From positions 372,429 through 436,428 of the forward strand of contig NZ_PQBZ01000034.1 in the NCBI RefSeq assembly GCF_002964665.1: a DNA stretch of 64,000 nt, in the 5' to 3' direction. The position numbers and the translations under genes are program-made. The DNA comes from Pseudoalteromonas sp. T1lg23B (GTDB lineage Bacteria > Pseudomonadota > Gammaproteobacteria > Enterobacterales > Alteromonadaceae). This document shows positions 10,807-18,987 of this stretch, piece after piece (within the stretch, counting starts at the first letter, position 1; every line of letters starts with the position of its first letter). The notes under the pieces were generated by a model, which saw only the letters and a program-made list of their open reading frames with translations, had not been told where the DNA came from and made no database searches.

Positions 10807-10991
10807 TTGATTCCACTTTCCTTCATCGTCTACCTCTTTTATGTCACACTATCGCGTGGCGAAGAGGTTGAGTTATTATTAATTCTGAATCGCCATGCTA
10901 ACACACTTTTAAACAATTTACAGGCGCAAAGTTTTAGTGATTTTAATCTGACCCCTCTTATAATGCGCTCAGATTAACGAGGAAGTTTTTT

Positions 10992-11702
10992 ATGACCGAA
11001 CATCAAAATGTAGACCCACAAGAAATAGCCAAGTTTGAAGAAATAGCAGAACGTTGGTGGGACCAAGAGGGCGAATTTAAACCACTGCACGATATCAACC
11101 CGCTGCGTTTAGACTTTATTAATGATAAATGTCAGGGTTTATTCGATAAAAAAGTATTAGATGTAGGATGTGGTGGAGGGATTCTAACCGAGAGTATGGC
11201 AAAGCTTGGTGCGCACGCACATGGTATTGATATGGGGCAAGAACCACTTAATGTCGCGAAACTTCATAGCCTAGAAGCTGGTGTGAAAGTACAGTATCAA
11301 AAAATTCCTGTTGAAGAGTTCGCGGAACAAAACCCAGACTCTTTTGATGTTGTTACCTGTATGGAAATGTTAGAGCACGTTCCAGACCCTGCTTCTATCA
11401 TCGCAGCAGTAGCTAAATTAGCAAAACCTGGCGCTAGCGTATTTTTCTCAACACTAAATAAAACGACTAAAGCTTATTTGATGGCAATCGTAGGCGCCGA
11501 GAAGCTACTTAAGCTGGTTCCCGAAGGCACTCACGATCACGAAAAGTTCATCCGACCATCTACCTTGATTAATTGGGCAGAACAGTCTGGATTGAAAGTC
11601 AGAGCTAGTGCTGGAATTAGCTACAATCCAATTAGTAAGACTTTTACACTCAGCGACGATGTGAGTGTGAATTACCTGCTCCATTTTGAGAAACTCGCAT
11701 GA
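10992..11702 (+). CDS. ubiG: Ubiquinone biosynthesis O-methyltransferase
   Basis: This SAM-dependent enzyme performs both O-methylations in ubiquinone synthesis. It has 236 residues. The SAM-binding motif I DVGCGGG is at 57-63 and the post-motif EMLEHVPDP is clear. A GAGGAAG site lies about eight bases before the ATG. It overlaps the next gene by four bases (ATGA), so the two are translationally coupled. Confidence 0.96.
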   Translation: MTEHQNVDPQEIAKFEEIAERWWDQEGEFKPLHDINPLRLDFINDKCQGLFDKKVLDVGCGGGILTESMAKLGAHAHGIDMGQEPLNVAKLHSLEAGVKVQYQKIPVEEFAEQNPDSFDVVTCMEMLEHVPDPASIIAAVAKLAKPGASVFFSTLNKTTKAYLMAIVGAEKLLKLVPEGTHDHEKFIRPSTLINWAEQSGLKVRASAGISYNPISKTFTLSDDVSVNYLLHFEKLA

Positions 11703-12346
11703 TCCAAGCTGTAATTTTTGACTTAGATGGCACCTTACTCAATACCTGTGATGACTTAGGTGCCGCATTGAACCATACACTTGCGACTTATGGTTTGCCT
11801 CCCGTGAGTAAAGAGATATATAGCCCGGCAATTTCTAATGGTGTGAAAGCACTGCTTGAGGTAGGGTTTAAAGATGCGCTGGCCTTGCATGATGAGCAAA
11901 ACCTTCGCCAAAGCGTACTAGATTACTATGCGCAAAATATCGCCGTACACAGTCATTGTTTTGCGGGTATTGGGCAACTGCTTGACGCGCTGAGTAACCG
12001 CGGGATCAAAGTTGCCATAATGACCAATAAACCAACCTTCTTAACTCTACCTCTGCTTGAGCGTATAGATGAGCTAAAAAATATTGAGGTTGTCGTGTGT
12101 GGAGACACCTTGGATGAGGCAAAGCCGTCACCGAAACCGTTATTGCATGCTGCTCAACAATTAGCCGTCAATCCAGAGCAATGTTTTTACGTTGGCGATG
12201 CAGCCAGAGATATTGAAGCCGCAAAAGCTGCCAACATGCGCTCTGTAACAGCTCTGTGGGGATACGTACCTAGCCATGAAGTTGCACTAAGTTGGAATGC
12301 GGATCTGAATTTAACTAACCCAGAATCGCTCATTGCACATATATAG
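11699..12346 (+). CDS. HAD-family phosphatase (Gph- or MupP-like)
   Basis: It has 215 residues with the HAD nucleophile motif DLDGT (Asp8 and Asp10), motif II Thr in IMTNKP, the Lys in AKPSPKPLL and the acidic motif [14 protein letters not shown]. Such proteins are annotated as phosphoglycolate phosphatase. It is shorter than E. coli Gph (252 aa), and a homologue directly after ubiG in Pseudomonas is MupP, a MurNAc 6-phosphate phosphatase of the peptidoglycan recycling bypass. The substrate is therefore open: glycolate phosphate or a MurNAc phosphate. It is coupled to ubiG by an ATGA overlap. Confidence 0.85.
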   Translation: MIQAVIFDLDGTLLNTCDDLGAALNHTLATYGLPPVSKEIYSPAISNGVKALLEVGFKDALALHDEQNLRQSVLDYYAQNIAVHSHCFAGIGQLLDALSNRGIKVAIMTNKPTFLTLPLLERIDELKNIEVVVCGDTLDEAKPSPKPLLHAAQQLAVNPEQCFYVGDAARDIEAAKAANMRSVTALWGYVPSHEVALSWNADLNLTNPESLIAHI

Positions 12347-12365
12347 TGCAAAATTGTGTTGCAAG

Positions 12366-12381
12366 ACACTATATCTTGTGT
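12366..12381. promoter_or_regulatory. NrdR box (candidate)
   Basis: The 16-mer ACACTATATCTTGTGT fits the NrdR consensus pattern ACAC-8 AT-rich bases-GTGT. NrdR is the ATP-cone repressor of ribonucleotide reductase genes. The site lies 20 bases after the gph stop and over 300 bases before nrdA, so it may mark a distal promoter or act in the gph 3' region. Confidence 0.55.
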
Positions 12382-12542
12382 CTTGTAACCAAAACCCCCA
12401 CAAGTTGAATATAAAAAAATCAGTTAGAATTTTTTTTGAATTTGATAAAAAAACAAAACATCTTGGTTGATTTTTTTATGACGTGTTTAGCTATAAAACC
12501 TCAAAGGTTAATAGCCACTAACAGGAGTAGATTATCCCTAAG

Positions 12543-12551
12543 TTATCCACA
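12543..12551 (+). promoter_or_regulatory. DnaA box (TTATCCACA)
   Basis: This is an exact match to the E. coli high-affinity DnaA box, overlapping a perfect palindrome CCACAATTGTGG at 12547-12558. E. coli nrdAB is known to be controlled by DnaA through boxes in its promoter, so conservation of the same logic is likely here. Confidence 0.6.
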
Positions 12552-12590
12552 ATTGTGGCTGAGTTGTTCTATTGCAAATTTGGCTCATCC

Positions 12591-12638
12591 ACACTATCTT
12601 GTGATCCACGGTAAGCCTATCACCATATATAGTGGTGA
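12591..12638. promoter_or_regulatory. Tandem NrdR-like palindromes before nrdA
   Basis: Two imperfect inverted repeats, CACTATCTTGTG-like at about 12590-12604 and TCACCATATATAGTGGTGA at 12620-12638, have centres about 31 bases apart, the spacing usual for paired NrdR boxes. Both inner spacings are one or two bases shorter than consensus, so the assignment is tentative. Confidence 0.4.
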
Positions 12639-12708
12639 ATAGATAAACAAAAGTGTGAACCGTGCGTTTACCATAAAAATACAATTCCGAAGGAATACAG
12701 GCGCAACT

Positions 12709-14994
12709 ATGAACCAACAGTTATCTGTCAGCAAAAGAAACGGCCGCAAAGAGCCGCTTGATCTAGATAAAATCCATCGCGTGATCACTTGGGCCGCTGA
12801 AGGCCTCAGTAATGTTTCTGTATCACAAGTTGAGTTAAAGTCCCATATTCAGTTTTATGACGGTATTCGCACCGAAGACATTCATGAAACGATTATTAAA
12901 GCAGCTGCAGACTTAATAGATAAAGACTCTCCAGATTATCAGTACCTAGCCGCGCGCCTAGCCATTTTTCATTTGCGTAAAAAAGCGTATGGCCGTTTCG
13001 AGCCACCACGCCTTTACGACCACATAACTAAGTTAGTAGAAGACAAACGTTACGACCCGCATTTGTTGGTTGACTACACAGAGCAAGAACTGGATGAGTT
13101 AGACAGCTATGTTGATCATAGCCGTGACATGAATTTCAGCTACGCGGCGGTTAAACAACTTGAAGGTAAGTACTTGGTTCAGAACCGTGTAACCGGTGAA
13201 ATATATGAAAGTGCTCAGTTTTTGTATATTTTAGTGGCCGCCAGCCTGTTTTCTGATTATCCAAAAGAGACGCGTCTTGACTACATCAAACGTTTTTATG
13301 ATGCGATCTCATTATTCAAAATTTCATTGCCTACGCCTATTATGGCAGGTGTTCGTACGCCAACACGCCAGTTTAGCTCATGTGTATTAATTGAATGTGG
13401 TGATAGCCTTGATTCAATTAACGCCACCTCATCTGCAATCGTTAAATACGTCAGTCAACGTGCAGGTATTGGTATCAACGCTGGTCGAATCCGCGCTTTA
13501 GGTAGCCCTATTCGAAATGGCGAGGCCTACCACACAGGTTGTATTCCTTTTTATAAGCACTTTCAGACGGCAGTTAAAAGCTGTTCACAAGGCGGTGTAC
13601 GTGGCGGTGCAGCAACACTATTCTACCCACTTTGGCACCTTGAAGTAGAAAATCTACTTGTGCTTAAAAACAACCGTGGTGTAGAGGAAAACCGTGTTCG
13701 TCATCTTGATTACGGCGTACAGTTTAATAAAACGATGTACTCTCGCTTGATTAAAGATGAATACATCACGTTGTTTAGCCCTTCGGACGTTCCTGGTTTA
13801 TACGATGCTTTTTTTGAAGACCAAGACAAATTTGAATCTTTGTACGTTCAATATGAGCAAGACGAGTCAATCCGTAAGAAGCGTATAAAGGCAATCGAGT
13901 TGTTCTCTATGTTTGCTCAGGAGCGCGCGAGTACAGGCCGTATTTACCTACAAAACGTTGACCACTGTAATACGCACAGTCCATTTGACTCAAAGGTCGC
14001 ACCAATTCGCCAGTCTAACCTGTGCTTAGAGATAGCATTACCGACTAAACCGCTGAACAATGTTAACGACCCAGATGGTGAAATCGCATTGTGTACACTT
14101 TCGGCATTTAACCTTGGTGCGTTGGAGTCACTCGACGAACTAGAAGAGTTAGCTGAACTTGCTGTACGTGCGTTAGATAACTTACTGGATTTCCAAGACT
14201 ACCCGGTTCCTGCCGCTGAGCGTGCCACAATGGGCCGTCGTACATTAGGTGTTGGCGTAATCAATTACGCATATTATCTGGCGAAGAATGGTGTTAAGTA
14301 TTCTGACGGTAGTGCAAATGGCCTAACCCACCGCACATTTGAGGCGATTCAGTACTACCTAATGAAAGCGTCAAATGAACTGGCAAAAGAGCGTGGCGCT
14401 TGTCCACTATTTAACGAGACAACCTACTCTCAAGGTATCATGCCAATAGACACCTACAAACGCGATCTTGACAAGATATGTGAAGAGCCTTTGCACTTAG
14501 ATTGGGATGCACTTCGCCAAAGCATTAAAGCGCATGGCATGCGTAACTCAACGCTATCAGCATTAATGCCATCAGAAACATCATCGCAAATTTCCAATGC
14601 GACCAATGGTATTGAGCCGCCGAGAGGCCACATTAGTGTTAAGGCCAGTAAAGATGGTATTTTGAAACAAGTAGTACCTGAGTACGAACGCCTGAAAGAC
14701 AACTATGAGTTGTTATGGGATATTCCATCGAATGATGGTTACTTAGGATTAGTTGGGATTATGCAAAAGTTTGTTGATCAAACTATCTCAGCTAATACAA
14801 ACTACGATCCTAACAAGTTTGACGGCGGCAAAGTACCAATGAAGCTGCTACTTAAAGATTTACTCACAGCGTACAAGTTGGGTGTAAAAACACTTTATTA
14901 TCACAACACTCGTGATGGAGCATCCGATGCACAAGATGAGCTTAAGGCTCAAGCAGAAGATGACGATTGTGCAGGCGGCGCTTGTAAAATATAA
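12709..14994 (+). CDS. nrdA: Ribonucleoside-diphosphate reductase class Ia, alpha subunit
   Basis: This is the catalytic subunit that reduces NDPs to dNDPs aerobically. The ATG at 12709 gives 761 residues, exactly the E. coli length, with MNQQLSVSKRNG matching the family start; a GTG 54 bases upstream is in frame but unlikely. The N-terminal ATP-cone, the three active-site Cys contexts (FSSCVLIE, SNLCLEIA, IALCTLSA) and the C-terminal redox pair in CAGGACKI are present. nrdB follows 51 bases later across a hairpin. Confidence 0.98.
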   Translation: MNQQLSVSKRNGRKEPLDLDKIHRVITWAAEGLSNVSVSQVELKSHIQFYDGIRTEDIHETIIKAAADLIDKDSPDYQYLAARLAIFHLRKKAYGRFEPPRLYDHITKLVEDKRYDPHLLVDYTEQELDELDSYVDHSRDMNFSYAAVKQLEGKYLVQNRVTGEIYESAQFLYILVAASLFSDYPKETRLDYIKRFYDAISLFKISLPTPIMAGVRTPTRQFSSCVLIECGDSLDSINATSSAIVKYVSQRAGIGINAGRIRALGSPIRNGEAYHTGCIPFYKHFQTAVKSCSQGGVRGGAATLFYPLWHLEVENLLVLKNNRGVEENRVRHLDYGVQFNKTMYSRLIKDEYITLFSPSDVPGLYDAFFEDQDKFESLYVQYEQDESIRKKRIKAIELFSMFAQERASTGRIYLQNVDHCNTHSPFDSKVAPIRQSNLCLEIALPTKPLNNVNDPDGEIALCTLSAFNLGALESLDELEELAELAVRALDNLLDFQDYPVPAAERATMGRRTLGVGVINYAYYLAKNGVKYSDGSANGLTHRTFEAIQYYLMKASNELAKERGACPLFNETTYSQGIMPIDTYKRDLDKICEEPLHLDWDALRQSIKAHGMRNSTLSALMPSETSSQISNATNGIEPPRGHISVKASKDGILKQVVPEYERLKDNYELLWDIPSNDGYLGLVGIMQKFVDQTISANTNYDPNKFDGGKVPMKLLLKDLLTAYKLGVKTLYYHNTRDGASDAQDELKAQAEDDDCAGGACKI

Positions 14995-15001
14995 GTTTTT
15001 G

Positions 15002-15025
15002 GCGGGTCGTTTGACCCGCTATTTT
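15002..15025 (+). terminator. Hairpin between nrdA and nrdB
   Basis: Arms GCGGGTC and GACCCGC surround a four-base loop (GTTT), followed by TATTTTT. It lies in the 51-base gap after the nrdA stop and looks like a weak terminator or an mRNA-processing stem that sets the nrdA:nrdB ratio. Confidence 0.6.
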
Positions 15026-15045
15026 TGGTATTGAGTATAAAATCT

Positions 15046-16176
15046 ATGTCTTATTCTACTTTTAGCAGAAATCACAATGATCAGTTAAAAGAACCCATGT
15101 TCTTTGGCCAAACCGTCAATGTATCTCGTTATGACCAACAAAAATATCCGATATTCGAAAAGTTGATTGAGAAACAGCTGTCTTTTTTCTGGCGTCCAGA
15201 AGAAGTTGATGTCAGTAAAGATAGGCTCGACTTTCAGGGCCTACCCGAGCATGAAAAACACATTTTCTTAAGCAACCTGAAATATCAAACCTTGCTTGAT
15301 AGCGTCCAAGGCCGTTCACCAAATGTTGCATTACTGCCAATTGTGTCGTTACCAGAACTTGAAACGTGGATCGAAACTTGGGCATTCAGTGAAACTATTC
15401 ACAGTCGTTCGTATACCCATATCATACGCAATGTAACGCAATCTCCGGAAGTAATCTTCGACGATATCGTTACCAACGATCGTATTAATCAACGTGCGGA
15501 CGCTGTTACTCGCTATTACGATGAATTAATTGAGAAAGTCTCTATATATAACCTATATGGTGAAGGTAAGCATGAGATCAACGGTGAAACCGTTGTTATC
15601 AACCTGTTTGAACTCAAAAAGCTGCTATACCTGTGCATCATGTCAGTTAATATCCTTGAAGCCATTCGCTTTTATGTAAGCTTTGCATGTTCATTTGCAT
15701 TTGCTGAACGTGAGTTAATGGAAGGCAATGCAAAAATTATCAAGCTTATCGCTCGTGATGAAGCATTGCATTTGTCAGGCACGCAGCATATTTTGAACAT
15801 CATGCAAGATGGCAAAGATGACCCAGAAATGGCAATTGTTGCTGCTCAGTGCCACGAGCAAGCTATTCAAATGTTCGTTGAGGCTGCCGAGCAAGAAAAA
15901 GAATGGGCAGAGTACCTGTTTAAAGATGGTTCAATGATCGGGCTAAATAAGGACATCTTGTGTCAGTACGTTGAGTATATCACTAACGTTCGTATGACAG
16001 CTGTTGGTTTACCAGCACAGTTTGCCAATAAATCTAACCCTATACCTTGGATCAATGCATGGTTGGTTTCCGACAATGTACAAGTTGCGCCTCAAGAAGC
16101 AGAGATTAGCTCTTATCTTGTTGGTCAAATCGACTCAGAAGTTGATGCCTCGGACTTTGGTGATTTTGACTTGTAA
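15046..16176 (+). CDS. nrdB: Ribonucleoside-diphosphate reductase class Ia, beta subunit
   Basis: This subunit carries the di-iron centre and the stable tyrosyl radical. I choose the ATG at 15046 (376 residues, as in E. coli, starting MSYSTF) over an in-frame upstream start. The radical Tyr is residue 123 counting Met ([15 protein letters not shown]), and the iron ligands in WAFSETIHS and [10 protein letters not shown] are clear. Its stop overlaps the yfaE start (TAATG), so the two are coupled. Confidence 0.98.
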   Translation: MSYSTFSRNHNDQLKEPMFFGQTVNVSRYDQQKYPIFEKLIEKQLSFFWRPEEVDVSKDRLDFQGLPEHEKHIFLSNLKYQTLLDSVQGRSPNVALLPIVSLPELETWIETWAFSETIHSRSYTHIIRNVTQSPEVIFDDIVTNDRINQRADAVTRYYDELIEKVSIYNLYGEGKHEINGETVVINLFELKKLLYLCIMSVNILEAIRFYVSFACSFAFAERELMEGNAKIIKLIARDEALHLSGTQHILNIMQDGKDDPEMAIVAAQCHEQAIQMFVEAAEQEKEWAEYLFKDGSMIGLNKDILCQYVEYITNVRMTAVGLPAQFANKSNPIPWINAWLVSDNVQVAPQEAEISSYLVGQIDSEVDASDFGDFDL

Positions 16177-16448
16177 TGGGTGATACACCAAGTCGAAAAA
16201 TTAACGTGAGTAATGTAACTGAGCCGCTTGAATTTGCGGCTCAGTCGTCTTCCCTGTTAGAAACACTTGAACAGGCAAACATAGAAGTCCCCTATCAATG
16301 TCGAGAAGGTTTCTGTGGAGCATGTCGAGCTAAATTAGATGCAGGTGAAGTTGCTTACAATCAAGAGCCATTAGCTTTTGTAAGAGATGGCGAAATCTTA
16401 CTTTGTTGCACTAAGCCGTTAACTGACATAAAACTTACGCTGATCTAA
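16176..16448 (+). CDS. yfaE: 2Fe-2S ferredoxin YfaE (NrdB cofactor maintenance)
   Basis: A 90-residue plant-type ferredoxin with cluster ligands Cys42, Cys47, Cys50 and Cys77 (the C-x4-C-x2-C pattern, then a distal Cys). In E. coli YfaE supplies electrons to rebuild the NrdB di-iron tyrosyl cofactor. It overlaps nrdB by one base, so a dedicated role in the same operon is well supported. Confidence 0.93.
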   Translation: MGDTPSRKINVSNVTEPLEFAAQSSSLLETLEQANIEVPYQCREGFCGACRAKLDAGEVAYNQEPLAFVRDGEILLCCTKPLTDIKLTLI

Positions 16449-16615
16449 ATACTGTCGAGCTAACCTAACTTTGCTAGCCTATACAACGCGGCAATGCATG
16501 CCACAAGCAAACACACCTAACGTGAAGTTATATCGCGACTAGATGCTAAATTTTGTTTCATCAATCAAAATTTTAAGCGTATGATGATTCTTGTAGCAAA
16601 GACAAGGAACTTCAC

Positions 16616-16915
16616 ATGCAACAACAAATCATCAAGCTTACTAACGCCTCTGTTCAAAATGGTGTCGCAAAAGCCGATGGAATGTTATCGGTCACAGATC
16701 AGCAATTGACGTTTGAACCGTTCAATAAACAAATTGGTATGGGCCCATACGCAATTGACCGAGCGAAAATTGTAAAGGTTGAAAAATGCCAAGGACTGGG
16801 TGCCGGTATCTTACCAATCACAGAGAGCGCCATAAGGGTGATACTGGATGATAAGCACAGCTATGAGTTCATTCTCGCCGAGCCAGAGCAATGGCTAACA
16901 ATGTTGTCCAACTAG
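16616..16915 (+). CDS. Small GRAM/PH-like conserved protein
   Basis: A 99-residue soluble protein of alternating beta-strands ending in a helix (EPEQWLTML). The pattern of an N-terminal strand pair with ADGMLSVTDQQLTFEP, then a hydrophobic core and FILAEPEQWL, resembles bacterial GRAM/PH-like domains that bind lipids or proteins. I have no motif that proves it. It follows a 167-base gap after yfaE, has AAGGAAC before the ATG, and appears monocistronic. Confidence 0.7.
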   Translation: MQQQIIKLTNASVQNGVAKADGMLSVTDQQLTFEPFNKQIGMGPYAIDRAKIVKVEKCQGLGAGILPITESAIRVILDDKHSYEFILAEPEQWLTMLSN

Positions 16916-16972
16916 TATCGTTAGGTATTTAAAGGCCCAAATGCTCTGGGTAAAGCAAGATGGATAGCCACT

Positions 16973-17509
16973 ATGATTGAAGACGTATTAGCATTTTGGT
17001 TTGAAGAAATTGAGCCTAAAATGTGGTGGCAAAAAAGCGCAGAATTCGATTTGTTGATCACACACCGTTTTAGCGCTTTACATACTCAAGCGAGTCGCTC
17101 GGAGCTTTTTAGCTGGCGTACAACCCCCCAAGGCAGCCTTGCTGAAATCATCGTTCTCGACCAATTTTCTAGAAATATTTATCGAAACACTCCCTTGGCG
17201 TTTGCCTCGGATCCACTAGCCCTCGCACTCGCTCAAACAACAATTGATAAGGGCTTTGATCAACAATTACCTAGCCAGCAACGTAGCTTCATCTATCTAC
17301 CTTTTATGCATAGCGAATCACCACTCATACATACCGAAGCCGTGAAATTATATGAAGCACTAGGTAACAAGCAAAACCTCAATTTTGAGTTAAAGCATCA
17401 AGCTATTATCAATAGATTTGGGCGTTACCCACATAGAAACTCGGTTTTAGGTCGCCAATCAACTAAAGAAGAAATTGATTTTCTCACACAACCCGGTTCA
17501 AGCTTCTAG
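16973..17509 (+). CDS. DUF924 family protein
   Basis: A 178-residue protein whose N-terminus (VLAFWFEEIEPKMWWQKS) and core (IIVLDQFSRNIYR, then SFIYLPFMHSES) carry the hallmarks of DUF924, a TPR-like helical family with no established function. The length is normal for the family. It lies downstream of the GRAM-like gene but 57 bases away, with no clear operon signal. Confidence 0.85.
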   Translation: MIEDVLAFWFEEIEPKMWWQKSAEFDLLITHRFSALHTQASRSELFSWRTTPQGSLAEIIVLDQFSRNIYRNTPLAFASDPLALALAQTTIDKGFDQQLPSQQRSFIYLPFMHSESPLIHTEAVKLYEALGNKQNLNFELKHQAIINRFGRYPHRNSVLGRQSTKEEIDFLTQPGSSF

Positions 17510-17667
17510 ATATGGTTAAAGATACGAAAACTATAAGGCTATTTTGACAGCAAAACGTTAACAAGCTGTTGATTTAGTTGACTTATACGCCAGAAAGACA
17601 AAAAAACAGTCAAATTAGTTGATGTTTCCGATACAGGAATTAAAATGCAACTCCTTTTATGTAAACT

Positions 17668-18249
17668 ATGGATTCACACGTGAAAAAATCTGTATTGTCC
17701 GCGGTCATTCTATCCGCTTTATCTTTCGCATCAACCGTAAACGCAGAGCAAGCCGATAACCAATGGCTTTGGGGCGTAAACATCAGCTCTGATAGTATTG
17801 ATCCTGAAATTGGTGGTATGGGCTCTGATAAAGCAACTGGCTATGGGCTGTTTGTGGGTAAACAGTTTAACAAACACTTATCAGTTATGGGTGGCTATAA
17901 AAAGTTTGGCACACCTAGTTATGAACTATCGGGTGTATGCTTTGGCTGTGGCGCTGTGGATTTAGATATCGACCTAAGCGCGTTGTACATTAAATCGAGA
18001 TTAAAAAATACTTTCGAGAATGGCTTCATGGTGTTTGCTGATTTAGCGTTTAATTCATGGGACGCGGATGCCAAAGCCTCATACTCAGGTTATTCTGGTG
18101 CAGGCAAAGTATCGGGATCTGATTTGAGCTTTGGTGCTGGTGTTGGTTACCAAAACAACCGTCATGAATACACTCTAGGTTTTGAGAGCTATGATTTTGA
18201 TGGTACAGAAATTACATCTGTAAGTGTAAGCTACTCATACAGCTTCTAA
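17668..18249 (+). CDS. Outer-membrane beta-barrel protein
   Basis: This protein of up to 193 residues has a signal peptide (KKSVLSAVILSALSFAS, cleavage near VNA-EQ) and a C-terminus of alternating aromatic and polar residues ending in Phe (SYSYSF), typical of small 8-stranded outer-membrane barrels. Two Cys (CFGC) sit in a probable external loop. The GTG at 17680 would give MKKSVLSA and is as good a start as the ATG at 17668, since no strong ribosome site decides. The function is unknown. Confidence 0.8.
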   Translation: MDSHVKKSVLSAVILSALSFASTVNAEQADNQWLWGVNISSDSIDPEIGGMGSDKATGYGLFVGKQFNKHLSVMGGYKKFGTPSYELSGVCFGCGAVDLDIDLSALYIKSRLKNTFENGFMVFADLAFNSWDADAKASYSGYSGAGKVSGSDLSFGAGVGYQNNRHEYTLGFESYDFDGTEITSVSVSYSYSF

Positions 18250-18261
18250 GTAGTACTAGAT

Positions 18262-18293
18262 TTTGGGGTAAACATATTTTGTGTTGCCCCAAA
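18262..18293. terminator. Possible bidirectional terminator
   Basis: Arms TTTGGGG and CCCCAAA enclose an 18-base AT-rich loop between the converging barrel gene and yaeQ. The large loop makes it weaker than the other terminators in this window. Confidence 0.45.
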
Positions 18294-18303
18294 TGGCCTT
18301 TTA

Positions 18304-18828
18304 TTAAAGCAACTTCAACGCATGAGTTTCATAGTACTCATGTTTATCACTGACACTAATTTGATTTTGCTCGATTACGATATCCCAATGTAAGCTCCTA
18401 CTAAGTGCAGAGCTTAAAGAGTCAACAAAATCTGATTCAAGTGCAAATATACTCACGTTGTCCGCATAGCTTAAGCGCTCTTTAACTGTTTCAAACCACT
18501 CGTGGTCCTCTTTGATTAGCAGTACTAGTTTTTGGAATTGTTTTGCTAAACGAATGATCTCATCTAGCTCTATTGGGCATGCATATAGGGCGACGGTAAT
18601 ATAACCCTGCTCATCTTCAAGCCATACATCAGGTTTTTGTTTTTCTGACATACTATTTAGATGTGCACTCTGTTCATAAGACAACGCACAGTAGCCTAAC
18701 AGCTTTAACACAAAATGCTCTAATGTCTCTGCTTTTTGTAATGCCGTTGTAAATACTTCCTGGTGATTAGCATGATGGTATAAATCCGCTACATTCAAGC
18801 GCGCCTTGAATACAAATGGTTTAGCCAT
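18304..18828 (-). CDS. yaeQ: YaeQ family protein
   Basis: A 174-residue protein that matches YaeQ through its N-terminal beta-strand (FKARLNVADLYHH), the LKLLGYCALSYEQ segment and the PDVWLEDEQGYITVALY segment. YaeQ has a PD-(D/E)XK nuclease-like fold. Its physiological role is unclear; it was once proposed to compensate for RfaH. It is divergent from the ZnuD-like gene, so Zur operators lie upstream of both. Confidence 0.88.
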   Translation of the reverse strand: MAKPFVFKARLNVADLYHHANHQEVFTTALQKAETLEHFVLKLLGYCALSYEQSAHLNSMSEKQKPDVWLEDEQGYITVALYACPIELDEIIRLAKQFQKLVLLIKEDHEWFETVKERLSYADNVSIFALESDFVDSLSSALSRSLHWDIVIEQNQISVSDKHEYYETHALKLL

Positions 18829-18898
18829 AACAGGTACCCTAGTCCTTAATTCACTCTAACTATAGGAGTTATGATCACAATCGCAATAAAAATTAAAA

Positions 18899-18911
18899 GT
18901 TATAATATAAC
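18899..18911. promoter_or_regulatory. Zur operator A
   Basis: The perfect palindrome GTTATAATATAAC fits the gammaproteobacterial Zur core GTTATA-N-TATAAC. It lies 77 bases before the ZnuD-like start and 70 bases before the yaeQ start, 38 bases centre-to-centre from operator B. Confidence 0.75.
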
Positions 18912-18936
18912 ATTATTGAATCTCAAATAAGGCAGT

Positions 18937-18949
18937 GTTATATTATAAC
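18937..18949. promoter_or_regulatory. Zur operator B
   Basis: The perfect palindrome GTTATATTATAAC is a second match to the Zur core, 38 bp from operator A. Two perfect copies in a 159-base intergenic region strongly suggest zinc-responsive repression of the downstream TonB receptor. Confidence 0.78.
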
Positions 18950-18987
18950 AACACCAAACATTCTCATTCTAATACAAGTCGAAGATC

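Larger units (their letters stand above)
12347..12708 (+). promoter_or_regulatory. nrdA control region (gap of about 360 bases)
   Basis: No gene is credible here. It holds, in order, an NrdR-box-like palindrome (12366-12381), an AT-rich stretch, a consensus DnaA box (12543-12551) inside or beside a palindrome, then two further imperfect NrdR-like palindromes near 12590-12604 and 12620-12638 whose centres are about 31 bases apart. The layout fits replication-linked and dNTP-sensing control of the ribonucleotide reductase operon. Confidence 0.6.

Noticed and set aside
12436..12642. A 68-codon open frame upstream of nrdA
   Set aside because: It overlaps the DnaA and NrdR-like sites, has no ribosome site and unlikely composition.
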